Origin: Eubacterium maltosivorans
Lineage (GTDB): Bacteria > Bacillota > Clostridia > Eubacteriales > Eubacteriaceae
Length of the DNA stretch: 64,000 nucleotides
Direction: 5' to 3'
NCBI RefSeq assembly: GCF_002441855.2
Contig: NZ_CP029487.1
Coordinates: forward strand, 744,001-808,000
A model generated the notes under the pieces. That model made no database searches. It worked only from the letters and a program-made list of their open reading frames with translations, and was not told the origin of the DNA. Made by a program: the position numbers and the translations under genes. Shown piece by piece: positions 24,984 to 33,510 of the stretch (the stretch's first letter is position 1; the number at the start of each line of letters is the position of its first letter).

Positions 24984-26261
24984 TTACCAGTGCATATAGT
25001 TTAAGGGATCGACGTAGTTTCCATTAACCAGGAAACTTAAATGAAGGTGATTACCGGTGGAATTACCCGTTGTACCGACACCGCCGACATGTTCACCCTG
25101 ACGTACAAACTGACCTTCAGAAACAGCAATACTGCTTAAATGACCAAGCAAAACTGTTCCACCGTCCACAGCAATCATAACACATTTGCCATAACCGCCA
25201 TTCCAGTCAGCATAGGTCACAATACCATCGCCTGGAGCAAAGACAGAGGTTCCCTCAGGCGCTGCCATATCGTAACCGCTGTGCCATGTCCAAACACCTG
25301 TGATTGGATGAATTCGATCACCATACATATCATCCCAATAAATCGGATGGTATTGTGAAGCAATAGGCCAGACAAGACCAACAGATGGGGCAGGACCAGG
25401 ATCTGGTTTAGGTTGTTCTTCTGTTGATCCTGAGCCATCTCCGGTATTGCCGGATTCATTGCCGCTGCCGGTGTTATTTCCACCACCCTGATTGTTTTTC
25501 CAATCATTTAGTTGTTGTTGCGCCTGGGCTTCTCTTTCAGCTGCAATAGCTGCTAAACTATTATCTGCAGCCGCGTAGACTGCTTGCTCGGCGTCTGCTT
25601 TTGCCTGCAATTCATCAATCACGTGTTGGTTTTCAGCTAAAAGAATCTTTTCCTGTTCCTTAATATCATTCTGGCTGGCTAACGCAATCTCCTGTTCCTG
25701 CTTCAAGGACTCCAGCTGCTCTTTATCGGCTTTTATCTCCTCCTGCTGTGTTTTGACTTGTTTTGCGGTTGTCTCCAAAGCATTGACCACGTTTCGGTCA
25801 GCCTGGGCAATCAGGCGGATCATGTCTGCTTTAGCGATAAAATCAGTAAAGCTGGTTGAAGAAAAAAGGACGCTAGCGTAACCTTCATTGCCAAACATAT
25901 ACATGACTCTCAGACGTTCTTCCAGGTCTTTTTCCTGTTCGGCCTGCTTTGCCTGAGTGCCTGCGAGCTGCTGGTTCTTCATTTCAAGATTTGTATTGAT
26001 CTCGCTGATCTGGCCATCGAAGGCATTGACCTTGTCTGTGATGGTCTTGATTTTTTCCTCAGCCTTATTGATCTCATTTTCGATTCCCTCAGCCGTGTTC
26101 TGCTTCATATCAATTTGATATTCATATTCCGCCTTCTTCTGGCTGGCTTCTGCCTTTTTTTTCTGGAGCTCTTCCTCTGATTCGGCATAAACCGGTGAAA
26201 GAACGGCTGATATAAAAAATAATAATACCAATGTCAAAGAGAAAATGGACTTCTTTTTCAT
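24984..26261 (-). CDS. secreted M23 family peptidase with coiled-coil (EnvC-like)
   Basis: A 425-residue exported murein hydrolase or hydrolase activator. A signal peptide (about residues 1-27, ending VYA) is followed by a long heptad-rich coiled coil (about 30-235), a Gly/Asn/Ser linker, and a LytM/M23 domain with metal-site motifs HSGYDMAAPEG and HLHLSF near the C-terminus. The conserved first His of the zinc site is in DRIHPITG. The layout matches EnvC/NlpD-like and Firmicute PcsB-like division or elongation factors. The ATG at 26261 has AGGAGG upstream. Confidence 0.93.
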   Translation of the reverse strand: MKKKSIFSLTLVLLFFISAVLSPVYAESEEELQKKKAEASQKKAEYEYQIDMKQNTAEGIENEINKAEEKIKTITDKVNAFDGQISEINTNLEMKNQQLAGTQAKQAEQEKDLEERLRVMYMFGNEGYASVLFSSTSFTDFIAKADMIRLIAQADRNVVNALETTAKQVKTQQEEIKADKEQLESLKQEQEIALASQNDIKEQEKILLAENQHVIDELQAKADAEQAVYAAADNSLAAIAAEREAQAQQQLNDWKNNQGGGNNTGSGNESGNTGDGSGSTEEQPKPDPGPAPSVGLVWPIASQYHPIYWDDMYGDRIHPITGVWTWHSGYDMAAPEGTSVFAPGDGIVTYADWNGGYGKCVMIAVDGGTVLLGHLSSIAVSEGQFVRQGEHVGGVGTTGNSTGNHLHLSFLVNGNYVDPLNYMHW

Positions 26262-26424
26262 GTTTTCCTCCTGGCTTTCAAATAGTATTTTCATTATAAC
26301 ACAAAACGACCGATTTATTGATTGAGCCGTGCTTATAAAAACAAAAAAGATCTATTTGAATTCAGCTTTTTGTTTTATAGATTCTTACCCTTAACGCTTA
26401 AAATACCCTTATTGAACAAAAATA

Positions 26425-26464
26425 AAAACGCACTCCCACTTTACAGCAGTTATAAGTGCGTTTT
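26425..26464 (-). terminator. intrinsic terminator of the CarD-family unit
   Basis: AAAACGCACT pairs with AGTGCGTTTT and is followed on the minus strand by TTTTTATTTTTG. Confidence 0.75.
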
Positions 26465-26476
26465 AGCCTTAATTTT

Positions 26477-26716
26477 TTAGCTCATATAATCGCCAACGGC
26501 ATAGGCATTATACTGTCTCTTAAGCTTTAAGATAACAGAACCATCCTCCATGGTTTCCTCACTCACAATGCGGTGCCTGATCTCCTTCTTTTTAAGCGAC
26601 ATTTTGTAAGCTTCCACCTCAGCTTTGACAGCGCTTAATGCCGCGTTATGACAGAGGTTTTCATTTAACAGAAAATGAATGGTCTGCTCCAGACAAGCTT
26701 CCTTAATACGTTTCAC
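26477..26716 (-). CDS. hypothetical protein downstream of CarD-family genes
   Basis: A 79-residue, mostly helical and basic protein with no recognised domain. A GTG start at 26716 has AGGAGG about 10 nt upstream. It lies 55 bp after a pair of CarD-like genes and ends at a terminator, so it is probably the last gene of their operon. Its short C-terminal YAVGDYMS resembles the first residues of the neighbouring CarD-like protein, which may be chance. Confidence 0.65.
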   Translation of the reverse strand: MKRIKEACLEQTIHFLLNENLCHNAALSAVKAEVEAYKMSLKKKEIRHRIVSEETMEDGSVILKLKRQYNAYAVGDYMS

Positions 26717-26770
26717 CCGAATTTCACCTCCTTCTGAAAAATCTTTTTATATTAAAGCATTTTGCCTGAA

Positions 26771-27253
26771 TTACCATAGATCATCCGCAATGGATGCTGC
26801 AATATAGTCTTCCACATGGTTAAAAGGAATATCCATAACCACAGAGACCTCCCAGTGAAAGTAATCCTTAGCCTGTCGGCTGTATTCTTCTTCAAAGGGC
26901 ATCTGCTTACCCTCCTCTTTTCTCAGATATGCGGTTTTGATCACACGTATCCATTCCAACTCATCGTAGGACTTCATGGCTGTCTCGTACAATTCTTCAC
27001 GAATTTTGTTGTTCGGCGCCTGAATGGTGCGCGTATATGGAATTCTGCTCAGAATGTCTGTCAAATCCTCCTTTGATGCCAGTTTCCTGAGTAGTGTTTT
27101 TGAATCTGCCCTAATACTTTTCGTCTTGTCTGGTTCCCTTGGATTTTTGAGGATATAGTACAAGACTTCTCCGCTTTTGGCATCTGTATCAAGTTCTGAT
27201 ACCTGCCAGATTCCATTCTTTTCAAGTATTATATAATCGCCGGCTGCGTACAT
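26771..27253 (-). CDS. CarD-family transcriptional regulator (second copy)
   Basis: A 160-residue protein with an N-terminal CarD/TRCF-like RNA-polymerase-interacting domain (MYAAGDYIILEKNGIWQVSEL, then YYILKNP) and a helical C-terminal domain. CarD proteins bind the RNA polymerase beta subunit and tune open-complex stability. It overlaps its paralogue upstream by 25 bp. It is more diverged from standard CarD than that copy. AAGGAG precedes the ATG. Confidence 0.75.
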   Translation of the reverse strand: MYAAGDYIILEKNGIWQVSELDTDAKSGEVLYYILKNPREPDKTKSIRADSKTLLRKLASKEDLTDILSRIPYTRTIQAPNNKIREELYETAMKSYDELEWIRVIKTAYLRKEEGKQMPFEEEYSRQAKDYFHWEVSVVMDIPFNHVEDYIAASIADDLW

Positions 27254-27771
27254 TGGACTCTCTCCTTTTTCGAGTATTCAATCTGTTTGATAATAAGGGG
27301 CAAAACCTGGCTTGGCTTTACATTTAAGACAAGTGCGAACTCATCATAAAGGAGCTTCTCAGCCTCCTTTAAAAAACGTTCATCAGTTGCGTAAGGCTTT
27401 TTCTTTTGTTCCTTGCGGTTCTTTTGACGAAGATATATGGTTTTGATCAGCTTTACAATAGCCCTACGGTCACCGCTGTTAATAATTTCCTGATATTTTA
27501 TTTCCCGTGTGCTCTCATCTTCAATGCTCAGCAGTTTTTCCTCTGGCATGGTACGGATAATCTCCTCAATTTCTTCTCTGGATAAAATTCGCCGCATCTT
27601 TGATATCAAATGATCGTTTCCTGTATGGACAAAGATTGTCAGACTATCTTTATATATTGGCTGTAAAACATAGTACTCCATCATTCCTTCGCCAAAGTTC
27701 AATTGAGTGATGTCTTTAATTTCACAAACACCCTCTGTCCCATACAAAACAGTGTCGTTAATTTTAAACAA
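27229..27771 (-). CDS. CarD-family transcriptional regulator (first copy)
   Basis: A 180-residue CarD-like regulator starting (M)FKINDTVLYGTEGVCEIKDI, the typical RNA-polymerase-interacting domain, followed by YYVLQPIYKDSLTIFVHTGN and a helical DNA-interacting region (KLIKTIYLRQKNRKEQKKK). A TTG start at 27771 is the likely start, with AAGGA and GGAGG just upstream. It leads a three-gene unit. Inverted repeat TATCAT / ATGATA around 27846-27861 lies before it and could be an operator. Confidence 0.85.
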   Translation of the reverse strand: MFKINDTVLYGTEGVCEIKDITQLNFGEGMMEYYVLQPIYKDSLTIFVHTGNDHLISKMRRILSREEIEEIIRTMPEEKLLSIEDESTREIKYQEIINSGDRRAIVKLIKTIYLRQKNRKEQKKKPYATDERFLKEAEKLLYDEFALVLNVKPSQVLPLIIKQIEYSKKERVQCTQPAII

Positions 27772-27909
27772 TATCCTCCGTCCTTTCTGCTAATCGCTCT
27801 AAATATAGCTGATTTTTATGATTTCCACTCAGTCGGTGTTTTTAGTTATCATTTATATGATATCTAATTATATTTTAACATTTACAGAAAATTATTGTCA
27901 GTTCTTCTT

Positions 27910-28302
27910 TTAAGAGAATATTTGTTTTGTGTTTAACAAAAGGCATCTTTTTGATTTCACAGATGTTAGAGTACATCTTTTCTCTACAATATCTACAATA
28001 ATATCGATACATTTATCAATGCCGATCTCTCCGGTGTCCAGAGGTAATCTTCTGCTGATAAGCCATTGCCCCCCATTCCAGGAACAAATAGGCAAAACGG
28101 CTTTCCAGACGGGCTTCCTCCTCTTTTTTACAAAATCCTGAGCAAAGCCAGTTTCTTCAGCTATTTTTTCGATCAGCTCTTTATCGTAACAGGCAACGCC
28201 TTTCATGAAAATCAAAGCCACCAGAATGGCCGGAAATAAAAAAGGAACGCTAGATTTGCGCGTTCTGTAATCTATATGATTTATTAAATTTTCATATTTC
28301 AA
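27910..28302 (-). pseudogene. decayed cytidylate-kinase-like gene
   Basis: The 130-residue frame contains CYDKELIEKIAEETGFAQDFVKK and, near its end, LDTGEIGIDKCIDIIVDIVEKR. These match the region just after the P-loop and the extreme C-terminus of the cytidylate-kinase-like family (PF13189). The P-loop (normally GREFGSGGR) is missing, as is about 100 residues of the middle. The central part reads better in another frame (KEEEARLESRFAYLF). This looks like a gene broken by an internal deletion and frameshift. The first 35 residues are not from the family. Confidence 0.65.
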
Positions 28303-28472
28303 TACTGATGTGCTGTACCATATCTTTGCAAATCCCAGAACATCAGTGTACTAAGGCTCATTCGCCAGTAGTAAATAAGTAATAAAATGAATGGTTGTAT
28401 TCTTTTGATATTGCGATAGATACAGTGTTTTAGATTTACTGTATTTTAATGTAAAATCAAGTATAGTTTTAT

Positions 28473-28916
28473 TTACTTTATACACAGCCAGTCAGATTCC
28501 TCGACAAAGCCATATTTTTTATAAACCGGCATTCCAAATTTTGATGCTCGAAGACGTATTACAGTGACTCCGCTGCTTTTCACTTCCCTTACCAGCATAT
28601 CCAATATTTTTGTGGCAATACCCTTTCCACGGTATACAGGCTCTGTAAACATATTGGTAATATAGGCAGACATTCCAGTTTTATTTGAATAGCTCGGCGG
28701 ATAGGCATAAAAAACAACCGCACCCGTAGCTATAATTTTTTCATTTTCTACTGCCAACAGCTCAATCATCGTATTGTCCTCGAAGCTTTTTCTGAAAAAA
28801 GCCTTCAACTCATCATCAATACTGAATACTGGGTCCAGTCCTTCATGAATTAACTGTCTCTTTCGGATCTCACATAAGAGATCAAGATCCTCAATAGTCG
28901 CTTTTCGGTAATGCAA
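28473..28916 (-). CDS. GNAT family N-acetyltransferase
   Basis: A 147-residue acetyltransferase with the N-terminal YRKATIEDLDLLCEIRKRQL and the acetyl-CoA loop PVYRGKGIATKILDMLV, followed by KFGMPVYKKYGF. The target is unknown. It is transcribed alone, divergent from the deformylase gene. Confidence 0.88.
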   Translation of the reverse strand: MHYRKATIEDLDLLCEIRKRQLIHEGLDPVFSIDDELKAFFRKSFEDNTMIELLAVENEKIIATGAVVFYAYPPSYSNKTGMSAYITNMFTEPVYRGKGIATKILDMLVREVKSSGVTVIRLRASKFGMPVYKKYGFVEESDWLCIK

Positions 28917-29052
28917 AATTATTTCCTCCCCGAGCGTTCATTTTTCTTTTTATTATAACATGCTTTCCCTTTTTATGACGCAAAAAGGAAACATTGACAT
29001 CATAAATTTCTCAGTATACAATGTTTTTAGAATACTTGTCAAGGAGAATGCC

Positions 29053-29499
29053 ATGCCAAAGCTTCCGCTTCACTATAATGATGATCCTGTTTTAAAACAG
29101 AAATGCCAGAAGGTTCAAGAGGTTGACGACTCGGTCCGCAGCCTGCTGGATGACATGATGAATACCCTGCTGCTTACACCCGGCGCTGCCGCCTTAGCCG
29201 CTAACCAGGCCGGTATTCTTCTCCAGCTCATTGTCATTGATTACGCAGGCTACCATCTGAAGCTTGTCAACCCAGAAATCCTGGACACAGAGGGATCACG
29301 GGAATGCATTGAATCCTGTCTAAGCTTCCCAGGACGGCATATAAGGACCCTGCGGCCCAGGGCTGTCAAGGTACGCGCCCAGGATGAAAACGGCGATGTA
29401 ATCTATTTGAATGTCAGCGGAGAGATGGCAAAATGTCTCTGCCACGAGATCGACCATCTGCGAGGTATTGTTTTCACTGATCGGGCTCTCTCCTACTAA
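29053..29499 (+). CDS. peptide deformylase, divergent
   Basis: A 148-residue metallohydrolase expected to remove the formyl group from nascent proteins. Motif 3, HEIDHLRG, and motif 2 Cys (ESCLS) provide the metal ligands. The first motif reads GAAALAANQ (usual GxGLAAxQ), and motif 2 is ESCLS (usual EGCLS), so it belongs to a divergent branch and a second standard deformylase probably exists elsewhere. The ATG at 29053 follows CAAGGAG at good spacing; longer in-frame starts have no such site. Confidence 0.85.
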   Translation: MPKLPLHYNDDPVLKQKCQKVQEVDDSVRSLLDDMMNTLLLTPGAAALAANQAGILLQLIVIDYAGYHLKLVNPEILDTEGSRECIESCLSFPGRHIRTLRPRAVKVRAQDENGDVIYLNVSGEMAKCLCHEIDHLRGIVFTDRALSY

Positions 29500-29510
29500 A
29501 TGGACCCATA

Positions 29511-29549
29511 AAAAAGAGCATCGTCTGGCTTTTCTGCCTGCCGATGCTC
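29511..29549 (-). terminator. intrinsic terminator of the DUF2798 gene
   Basis: GAGCATCG pairs with CGATGCTC around a loop with a partial inner stem, followed on the minus strand by TTTTTT. Confidence 0.85.
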
Positions 29550-29559
29550 AGATAGTCGC

Positions 29560-30039
29560 TTATTCAAATTCTTCAGCTATCTGCTTCCTAAACAGCATTC
29601 TGAAAACAAAACGCACACAGGGTCCTGCAAAAAATATTTGCCAGAACAGAGCCATTAGAAAATTCATGACCGTTGTCTGGAACCACACAGCAATGATCTC
29701 ACTTCCAGGATTTTTAAATAAGACGGTCGCAACCAAGCTCATCATTGGGCACATCAGACAAACGGTTATTGCCGATATGGCGAAAACGATAAAGATGGGC
29801 TCATTGGATTCAGGTGCTATAATTCTAAAAGCCAGTTTCTGCGCCAGCTTTTCAACCACAAACAGCTCAAGGATAACCGCAATGGGCCACATAAATGTCA
29901 GCTCGTGAAAAGCCAGCAAGAACACTGCATTGCACAGTCCGCCCTTGTCCAGTGCAATATTGTAGCAGATTAAAGCATAAACCATGACCAGGGCCATTAA
30001 CAGTGTGAAAATAACGTTTTGTAATTTTGTTTTTGGCAT
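29560..30039 (-). CDS. DUF2798 family membrane protein
   Basis: A 159-residue protein with four hydrophobic helices arranged as two similar halves, starting PKTKLQNVIFTLLMALVMVYALICYNIAL, the DUF2798 pattern. FHELTFMWPIAVILELFVVEKLA is also typical. The function is unknown. The gene has an unusual structured leader (30067-30164), which may control it. AAAAGGAG lies upstream of the ATG. Confidence 0.85.
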   Translation of the reverse strand: MPKTKLQNVIFTLLMALVMVYALICYNIALDKGGLCNAVFLLAFHELTFMWPIAVILELFVVEKLAQKLAFRIIAPESNEPIFIVFAISAITVCLMCPMMSLVATVLFKNPGSEIIAVWFQTTVMNFLMALFWQIFFAGPCVRFVFRMLFRKQIAEEFE

Positions 30040-30066
30040 TTAAATTTCTCCTTTTCTGATAAAATG

Positions 30067-30164
30067 AAAAAAGAGTTGAAAAACGACAGCTGTGTTGTTC
30101 GTTGTCATCTGCCAGTTTTACAGATGTGTCGTTTCCAATTAAATACCAAAAAGCTCTAACTCTT
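30067..30164 (-). ncRNA. structured leader RNA of the DUF2798 gene (candidate riboswitch or attenuator)
   Basis: The minus-strand RNA can fold into nested stems: AAGAGTT / AACTCTT (outer), AAACGACA / TGTCGTTT (middle) and CATCTG / CAGATG (inner hairpin with a 9-nt loop). About 23 unpaired bases lie on the 5' side between the outer and middle stems, and about 17 on the 3' side inside the middle stem. The outer stem ends in TTTTTT, as in an intrinsic terminator, and lies 27 bp before the DUF2798 start. No known riboswitch family is recognised. It could also be a short independent RNA. Confidence 0.5.
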
Positions 30165-30263
30165 ATTCAATTGTTTTATAATCTTATATTAACATAAAAA
30201 GCAGCGTGATGTAATAGTTTTTTTAATGTAATGGACCTCTTTTTGTAAATTTTCAGCCCTGTA

Positions 30264-30422
30264 TCAGCTGATCATATTTACTTTCTTTTTAAACTCTCTT
30301 ATGACCTCTTCTATGGTGAGTCCCTGGAGCTCTTCTTCAGTCTGCTGGATGATTCCGTTGACTAATCCGTCGGTGTAAAAAATATCCAAATAATAACCTT
30401 TGTACTCTTGTGCATTTCTCAT
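30264..30422 (-). CDS. small hypothetical protein (52 residues)
   Basis: A short frame starting MRNAQEYKGYYLDIFYTDG and ending KKKVNMIS. AAGGA lies 9 nt before the ATG at 30422, and an in-frame ATG at 30431 is less well placed. The amphipathic helix with alternating acidic and basic residues (QQTEEELQGLTIEEVIREFKK) and codon use look like real coding sequence. No family is recognised. Confidence 0.6.
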   Translation of the reverse strand: MRNAQEYKGYYLDIFYTDGLVNGIIQQTEEELQGLTIEEVIREFKKKVNMIS

Positions 30423-30508
30423 AAGTAACATTCCTTCTTTCCTAGGTTTTTATTATAACAGATTCACGGTTGAAAATGCACATCAATTTGGATATCTTAA
30501 TTTTCAGA

Positions 30509-31192
30509 TTAGATACATGGGTTTGTAATCTTCTTTATGGTTGTGTAAAGAGCCGCGCAGTCATTCACAATTTTTGCCGCGCCCGCAAGTTCATCTCTGC
30601 TTCCATACCCATAGGCACAGCCAACGGCTGGCAGCCCGTTTTTCTGTGCCGCCTCCATATCCTGCCAGCGGTCCCCGATTACAATGCCTTTACTTCTGTC
30701 AGAGTGTGTCCATATCTGCTGAAGGATTTTCCATTTTGGAATAAAATGGTATTCCTCGGCGCAATAAAAGTCATCAAAATATTTATCCAGCTCAAAACAG
30801 TGGCGGTGTACTTCCATATATCGCCGCTTACAGTTACTCAACAGAATCAATGAGTGTTTTGCACTCAGCCGCTCCAGCATATTAAGGGCTCCAGAATATA
30901 AAAGCGCTTTATTCTTCTGTGTAAGCCGAACCATTTCATCGCCGATCATTCGGCTGCATTCCTCCCTGAGCTTTTGTGGCAGCTCGGGCATAAAAAGCTG
31001 CCACATTTCCTGCGCAGTGAAGCCCAGCCACCGGCTGATCTCCATATCTGTAAACTGCTTTTCTGGCACATATCCCATTCTTACCAGTGCTCTGTAGCTT
31101 TTTCGAAATGCCGGCGCATAGATCTGTATACTGTCATGCAGGGTGCCGTCATAATCAAAAATGAGCAATTCGTCCTCAGCTTTCAATTTCAT
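30509..31192 (-). CDS. HAD family hydrolase
   Basis: A 227-residue haloacid dehalogenase-like phosphatase. Motif I is [10 protein letters not shown], motif II is LLSNCK, and the [10 protein letters not shown] motif IV region is present, as in the phosphoglycolate phosphatase/Gph-like group. It overlaps ribH by 17 nt and is last in the rib operon. HAD phosphatases are known to dephosphorylate the riboflavin-pathway pyrimidine intermediate, so this may be that missing step; this is inferred from position only. Confidence 0.85.
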   Translation of the reverse strand: MKLKAEDELLIFDYDGTLHDSIQIYAPAFRKSYRALVRMGYVPEKQFTDMEISRWLGFTAQEMWQLFMPELPQKLREECSRMIGDEMVRLTQKNKALLYSGALNMLERLSAKHSLILLSNCKRRYMEVHRHCFELDKYFDDFYCAEEYHFIPKWKILQQIWTHSDRSKGIVIGDRWQDMEAAQKNGLPAVGCAYGYGSRDELAGAAKIVNDCAALYTTIKKITNPCI

Positions 31193-31643
31193 GAATCAAA
31201 TTGACCATCTCGATGGCGCCAATGGTACAGTCAAATCCTTTATTCCCTGCTTTTGTACCGGCGCGTTCAATGGCCTGCTCAATATTTTCAGTCGTGAGCA
31301 CTCCAAACATTACGGGAATCTCACTGCTTAAGGATACGTGGGCGATACCCTTAGATACCTCGTTACAGACATAATCATAGTGGGAGGTACTGCCCCTGAT
31401 AACAGAGCCCACACAGATTACAGCATCGTATTTACCGCATTTCGCCATTTTAGACGCAATGAGCGGAATTTCAAACGCCCCCGGCACCCAGGCGACATCG
31501 ATGTCCTCATCCTTGACTTCGTGCCGCTTTAATCCATCCAGTGCGCCAGACAGAAGCTTTGATGTTATAAATTCGTTAAAACGCGATGCCACAATCCCTA
31601 TCTTAATTTCCTTTGATATCAGTTTTCCTTCAAATACATTCAT
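31176..31643 (-). CDS. ribH: 6,7-dimethyl-8-ribityllumazine synthase
   Basis: RibH joins the ribitylamino-pyrimidine with dihydroxybutanone phosphate to make lumazine. At 155 residues it is full length, with [23 protein letters not shown], the [14 protein letters not shown] loop and the catalytic His region all present. It follows ribBA with an 18-bp gap. Confidence 0.97.
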   Translation of the reverse strand: MNVFEGKLISKEIKIGIVASRFNEFITSKLLSGALDGLKRHEVKDEDIDVAWVPGAFEIPLIASKMAKCGKYDAVICVGSVIRGSTSHYDYVCNEVSKGIAHVSLSSEIPVMFGVLTTENIEQAIERAGTKAGNKGFDCTIGAIEMVNLIHEIES

Positions 31644-31661
31644 AATTTTTCTCCTTTATGT

Positions 31662-32861
31662 TTAATAATTTAACAAATGTCCCATTTTGTTCTGTTTCGT
31701 TTTTAAATAACGCAAATCATAATCTGTCGCAGCGATCTGAATTGGTACGCGTTCGATAATATCCATGCCAAAATCTGAAAGTTGATAAATTTTATCCGGG
31801 TTGTTGGTCAAAAGCCGTAAGGTTTTTGCCCCCAGATCACGCAGAATCTGAGCCCCGATAAAATATTCACGCAAATCACCGGCAAAGCCCAGAGCCAGAT
31901 TGGCTTCGAGAGTATCCATTCCACGATCCTGCAGCTCGTAAGCCTTTAGCTTATTGATCAGTCCAATGCCTCTTCCCTCCTGTCTCATATAGAGCAGAAC
32001 ACCGCGTCCCTCTTTTTCGATCTGCATCATAGCTGCCTCAAACTGCTGGCCACAGTCACAGCGTATCGATCCAAAGGCATCCCCGGTCAGGCATTCAGAG
32101 TGCACACGGCACAGAAGATTCCTGCCATCTCCAATATCGCCCTTCACCAGCGCGATATGATGCTCGCCGTTCATCCTATCTACGTATCCAAAGACCTTGA
32201 AATCACCAAATTTTGTGGGCATATTTGTGGAGGTAACACATTCTACCAGCCTGTCATGTCTTTTTCGATAAGCCTGCAAATCTTTAATGGTTATGAACTT
32301 CATATTCCACTTCCCGGCCAGCTCAGCCAACTCTTTTGTACGCATCATAGAGCCATCATCTTTCATGATTTCACAGCAGAGTCCGCATTCCTTTAGTCCT
32401 GCCAGGCGCATTAAATCAACAGTGGCCTCGGTATGCCCACTGCGCTCCAGCACGCCATTTTTCTTTGCCATGAGCGGAAACATATGCCCTGGCCGACGAA
32501 AATCCTCAGGCCTTGCTTCATCGCACACACACCTCCGTGCGGTAAGCCCGCGCTCTTCAGCCGAGATGCCTGTGGTCGTATCAATATAGTCAATGGACAC
32601 CGTAAAGGCTGTCTCGTGGTTGTCTGAATTGTCAGAGACCATCTGGGGAAACCGAAGTTTCTTACACAGCTCAATCCCCATTGGCATACAGATCAGGCCC
32701 TTTCCATGCACTGCCATAAAATTGACATTCTCTGTTGCTGCAAATTCTGCGGCACATACAAAATCACCTTCATTTTCTCTGTCCTCATCATCTGTCACTA
32801 AGATGATTTTACCCTGGCGCAGGTCCTCCAACGCCTCTTCAATTGTATTAAATTTAATCAT
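31662..32861 (-). CDS. ribBA: bifunctional dihydroxybutanone phosphate synthase / GTP cyclohydrolase II
   Basis: A 399-residue fusion. The RibB half (about 1-200) shows [14 protein letters not shown] and [11 protein letters not shown]; the RibA half shows the zinc site with [17 protein letters not shown] and [10 protein letters not shown]. It makes both precursors of riboflavin. The ATG at 32861 has AGGAGG 6 nt upstream. Confidence 0.97.
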   Translation of the reverse strand: MIKFNTIEEALEDLRQGKIILVTDDEDRENEGDFVCAAEFAATENVNFMAVHGKGLICMPMGIELCKKLRFPQMVSDNSDNHETAFTVSIDYIDTTTGISAEERGLTARRCVCDEARPEDFRRPGHMFPLMAKKNGVLERSGHTEATVDLMRLAGLKECGLCCEIMKDDGSMMRTKELAELAGKWNMKFITIKDLQAYRKRHDRLVECVTSTNMPTKFGDFKVFGYVDRMNGEHHIALVKGDIGDGRNLLCRVHSECLTGDAFGSIRCDCGQQFEAAMMQIEKEGRGVLLYMRQEGRGIGLINKLKAYELQDRGMDTLEANLALGFAGDLREYFIGAQILRDLGAKTLRLLTNNPDKIYQLSDFGMDIIERVPIQIAATDYDLRYLKTKQNKMGHLLNY

Positions 32862-32871
32862 TTTCTGCCTC

Positions 32872-33510
32872 CTAATAGCCAAATTTCATTATAAAATCTT
32901 TTGTGATGCTGCTTTGTTGGGGCGCCATACCCAGAAGCTTTTCGACATATTTGCCGATACAGTCATTTTCAAGGTTTACACAATCTCCAGCTCCCTTTTG
33001 GGATAAAATGGTATTTTTCACTGTATGTGGGATAACAGAGACACTGAACTGGTTTCCAGCTATGCTGGCAACGGTCAGACTGACGCCGTCCACTGCGATG
33101 GAGCCTTTTTCGATAATATAGCGTGAAAGGTTACTGCTGGTCTGAATGGTATACCAGACGGCGTTATCATCTTTTCTAACTGCCATTATCTTACCGGTCC
33201 CATCAATATGGCCGGCTACAATATGGCCGCCAAACCGCCCCAGTGCAGGCATGGCGCGTTCCAGATTAACAGAATCCCCGGGACGCAGGCTGCTGAGTGA
33301 GGAACGTTTCAGCGTCTCGTGCATAATATCCACCGTAAAGCACGAACCGGAAAAAGATGTTATGGTCAGGCAGACGCCGTTTACCGCAATGCTGTCTCCC
33401 TTTCTCGCGTCCTCCAGAACAACGCTGGCTTCAAATGTTATCATGCTTGACGCTGTGTTTCTGCGAATGGTCTGAACCATACCTATTTCCTCTATAATTC
33501 CTGTAAACAT
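32872..33510 (-). CDS. ribE: riboflavin synthase alpha subunit
   Basis: A 212-residue enzyme with two tandem lumazine-binding domains: [10 protein letters not shown] and [11 protein letters not shown] in the first, [12 protein letters not shown] in the second. It converts two lumazines to riboflavin. It overlaps ribD by 19 nt. Confidence 0.96.
   Translation of the reverse strand: MFTGIIEEIGMVQTIRRNTASSMITFEASVVLEDARKGDSIAVNGVCLTITSFSGSCFTVDIMHETLKRSSLSSLRPGDSVNLERAMPALGRFGGHIVAGHIDGTGKIMAVRKDDNAVWYTIQTSSNLSRYIIEKGSIAVDGVSLTVASIAGNQFSVSVIPHTVKNTILSQKGAGDCVNLENDCIGKYVEKLLGMAPQQSSITKDFIMKFGY

Noticed and set aside
27910-28302. An intact 130-residue gene
   Set aside because: The segments match non-contiguous parts of the cytidylate-kinase-like family and the P-loop is missing, so it is called a pseudogene.
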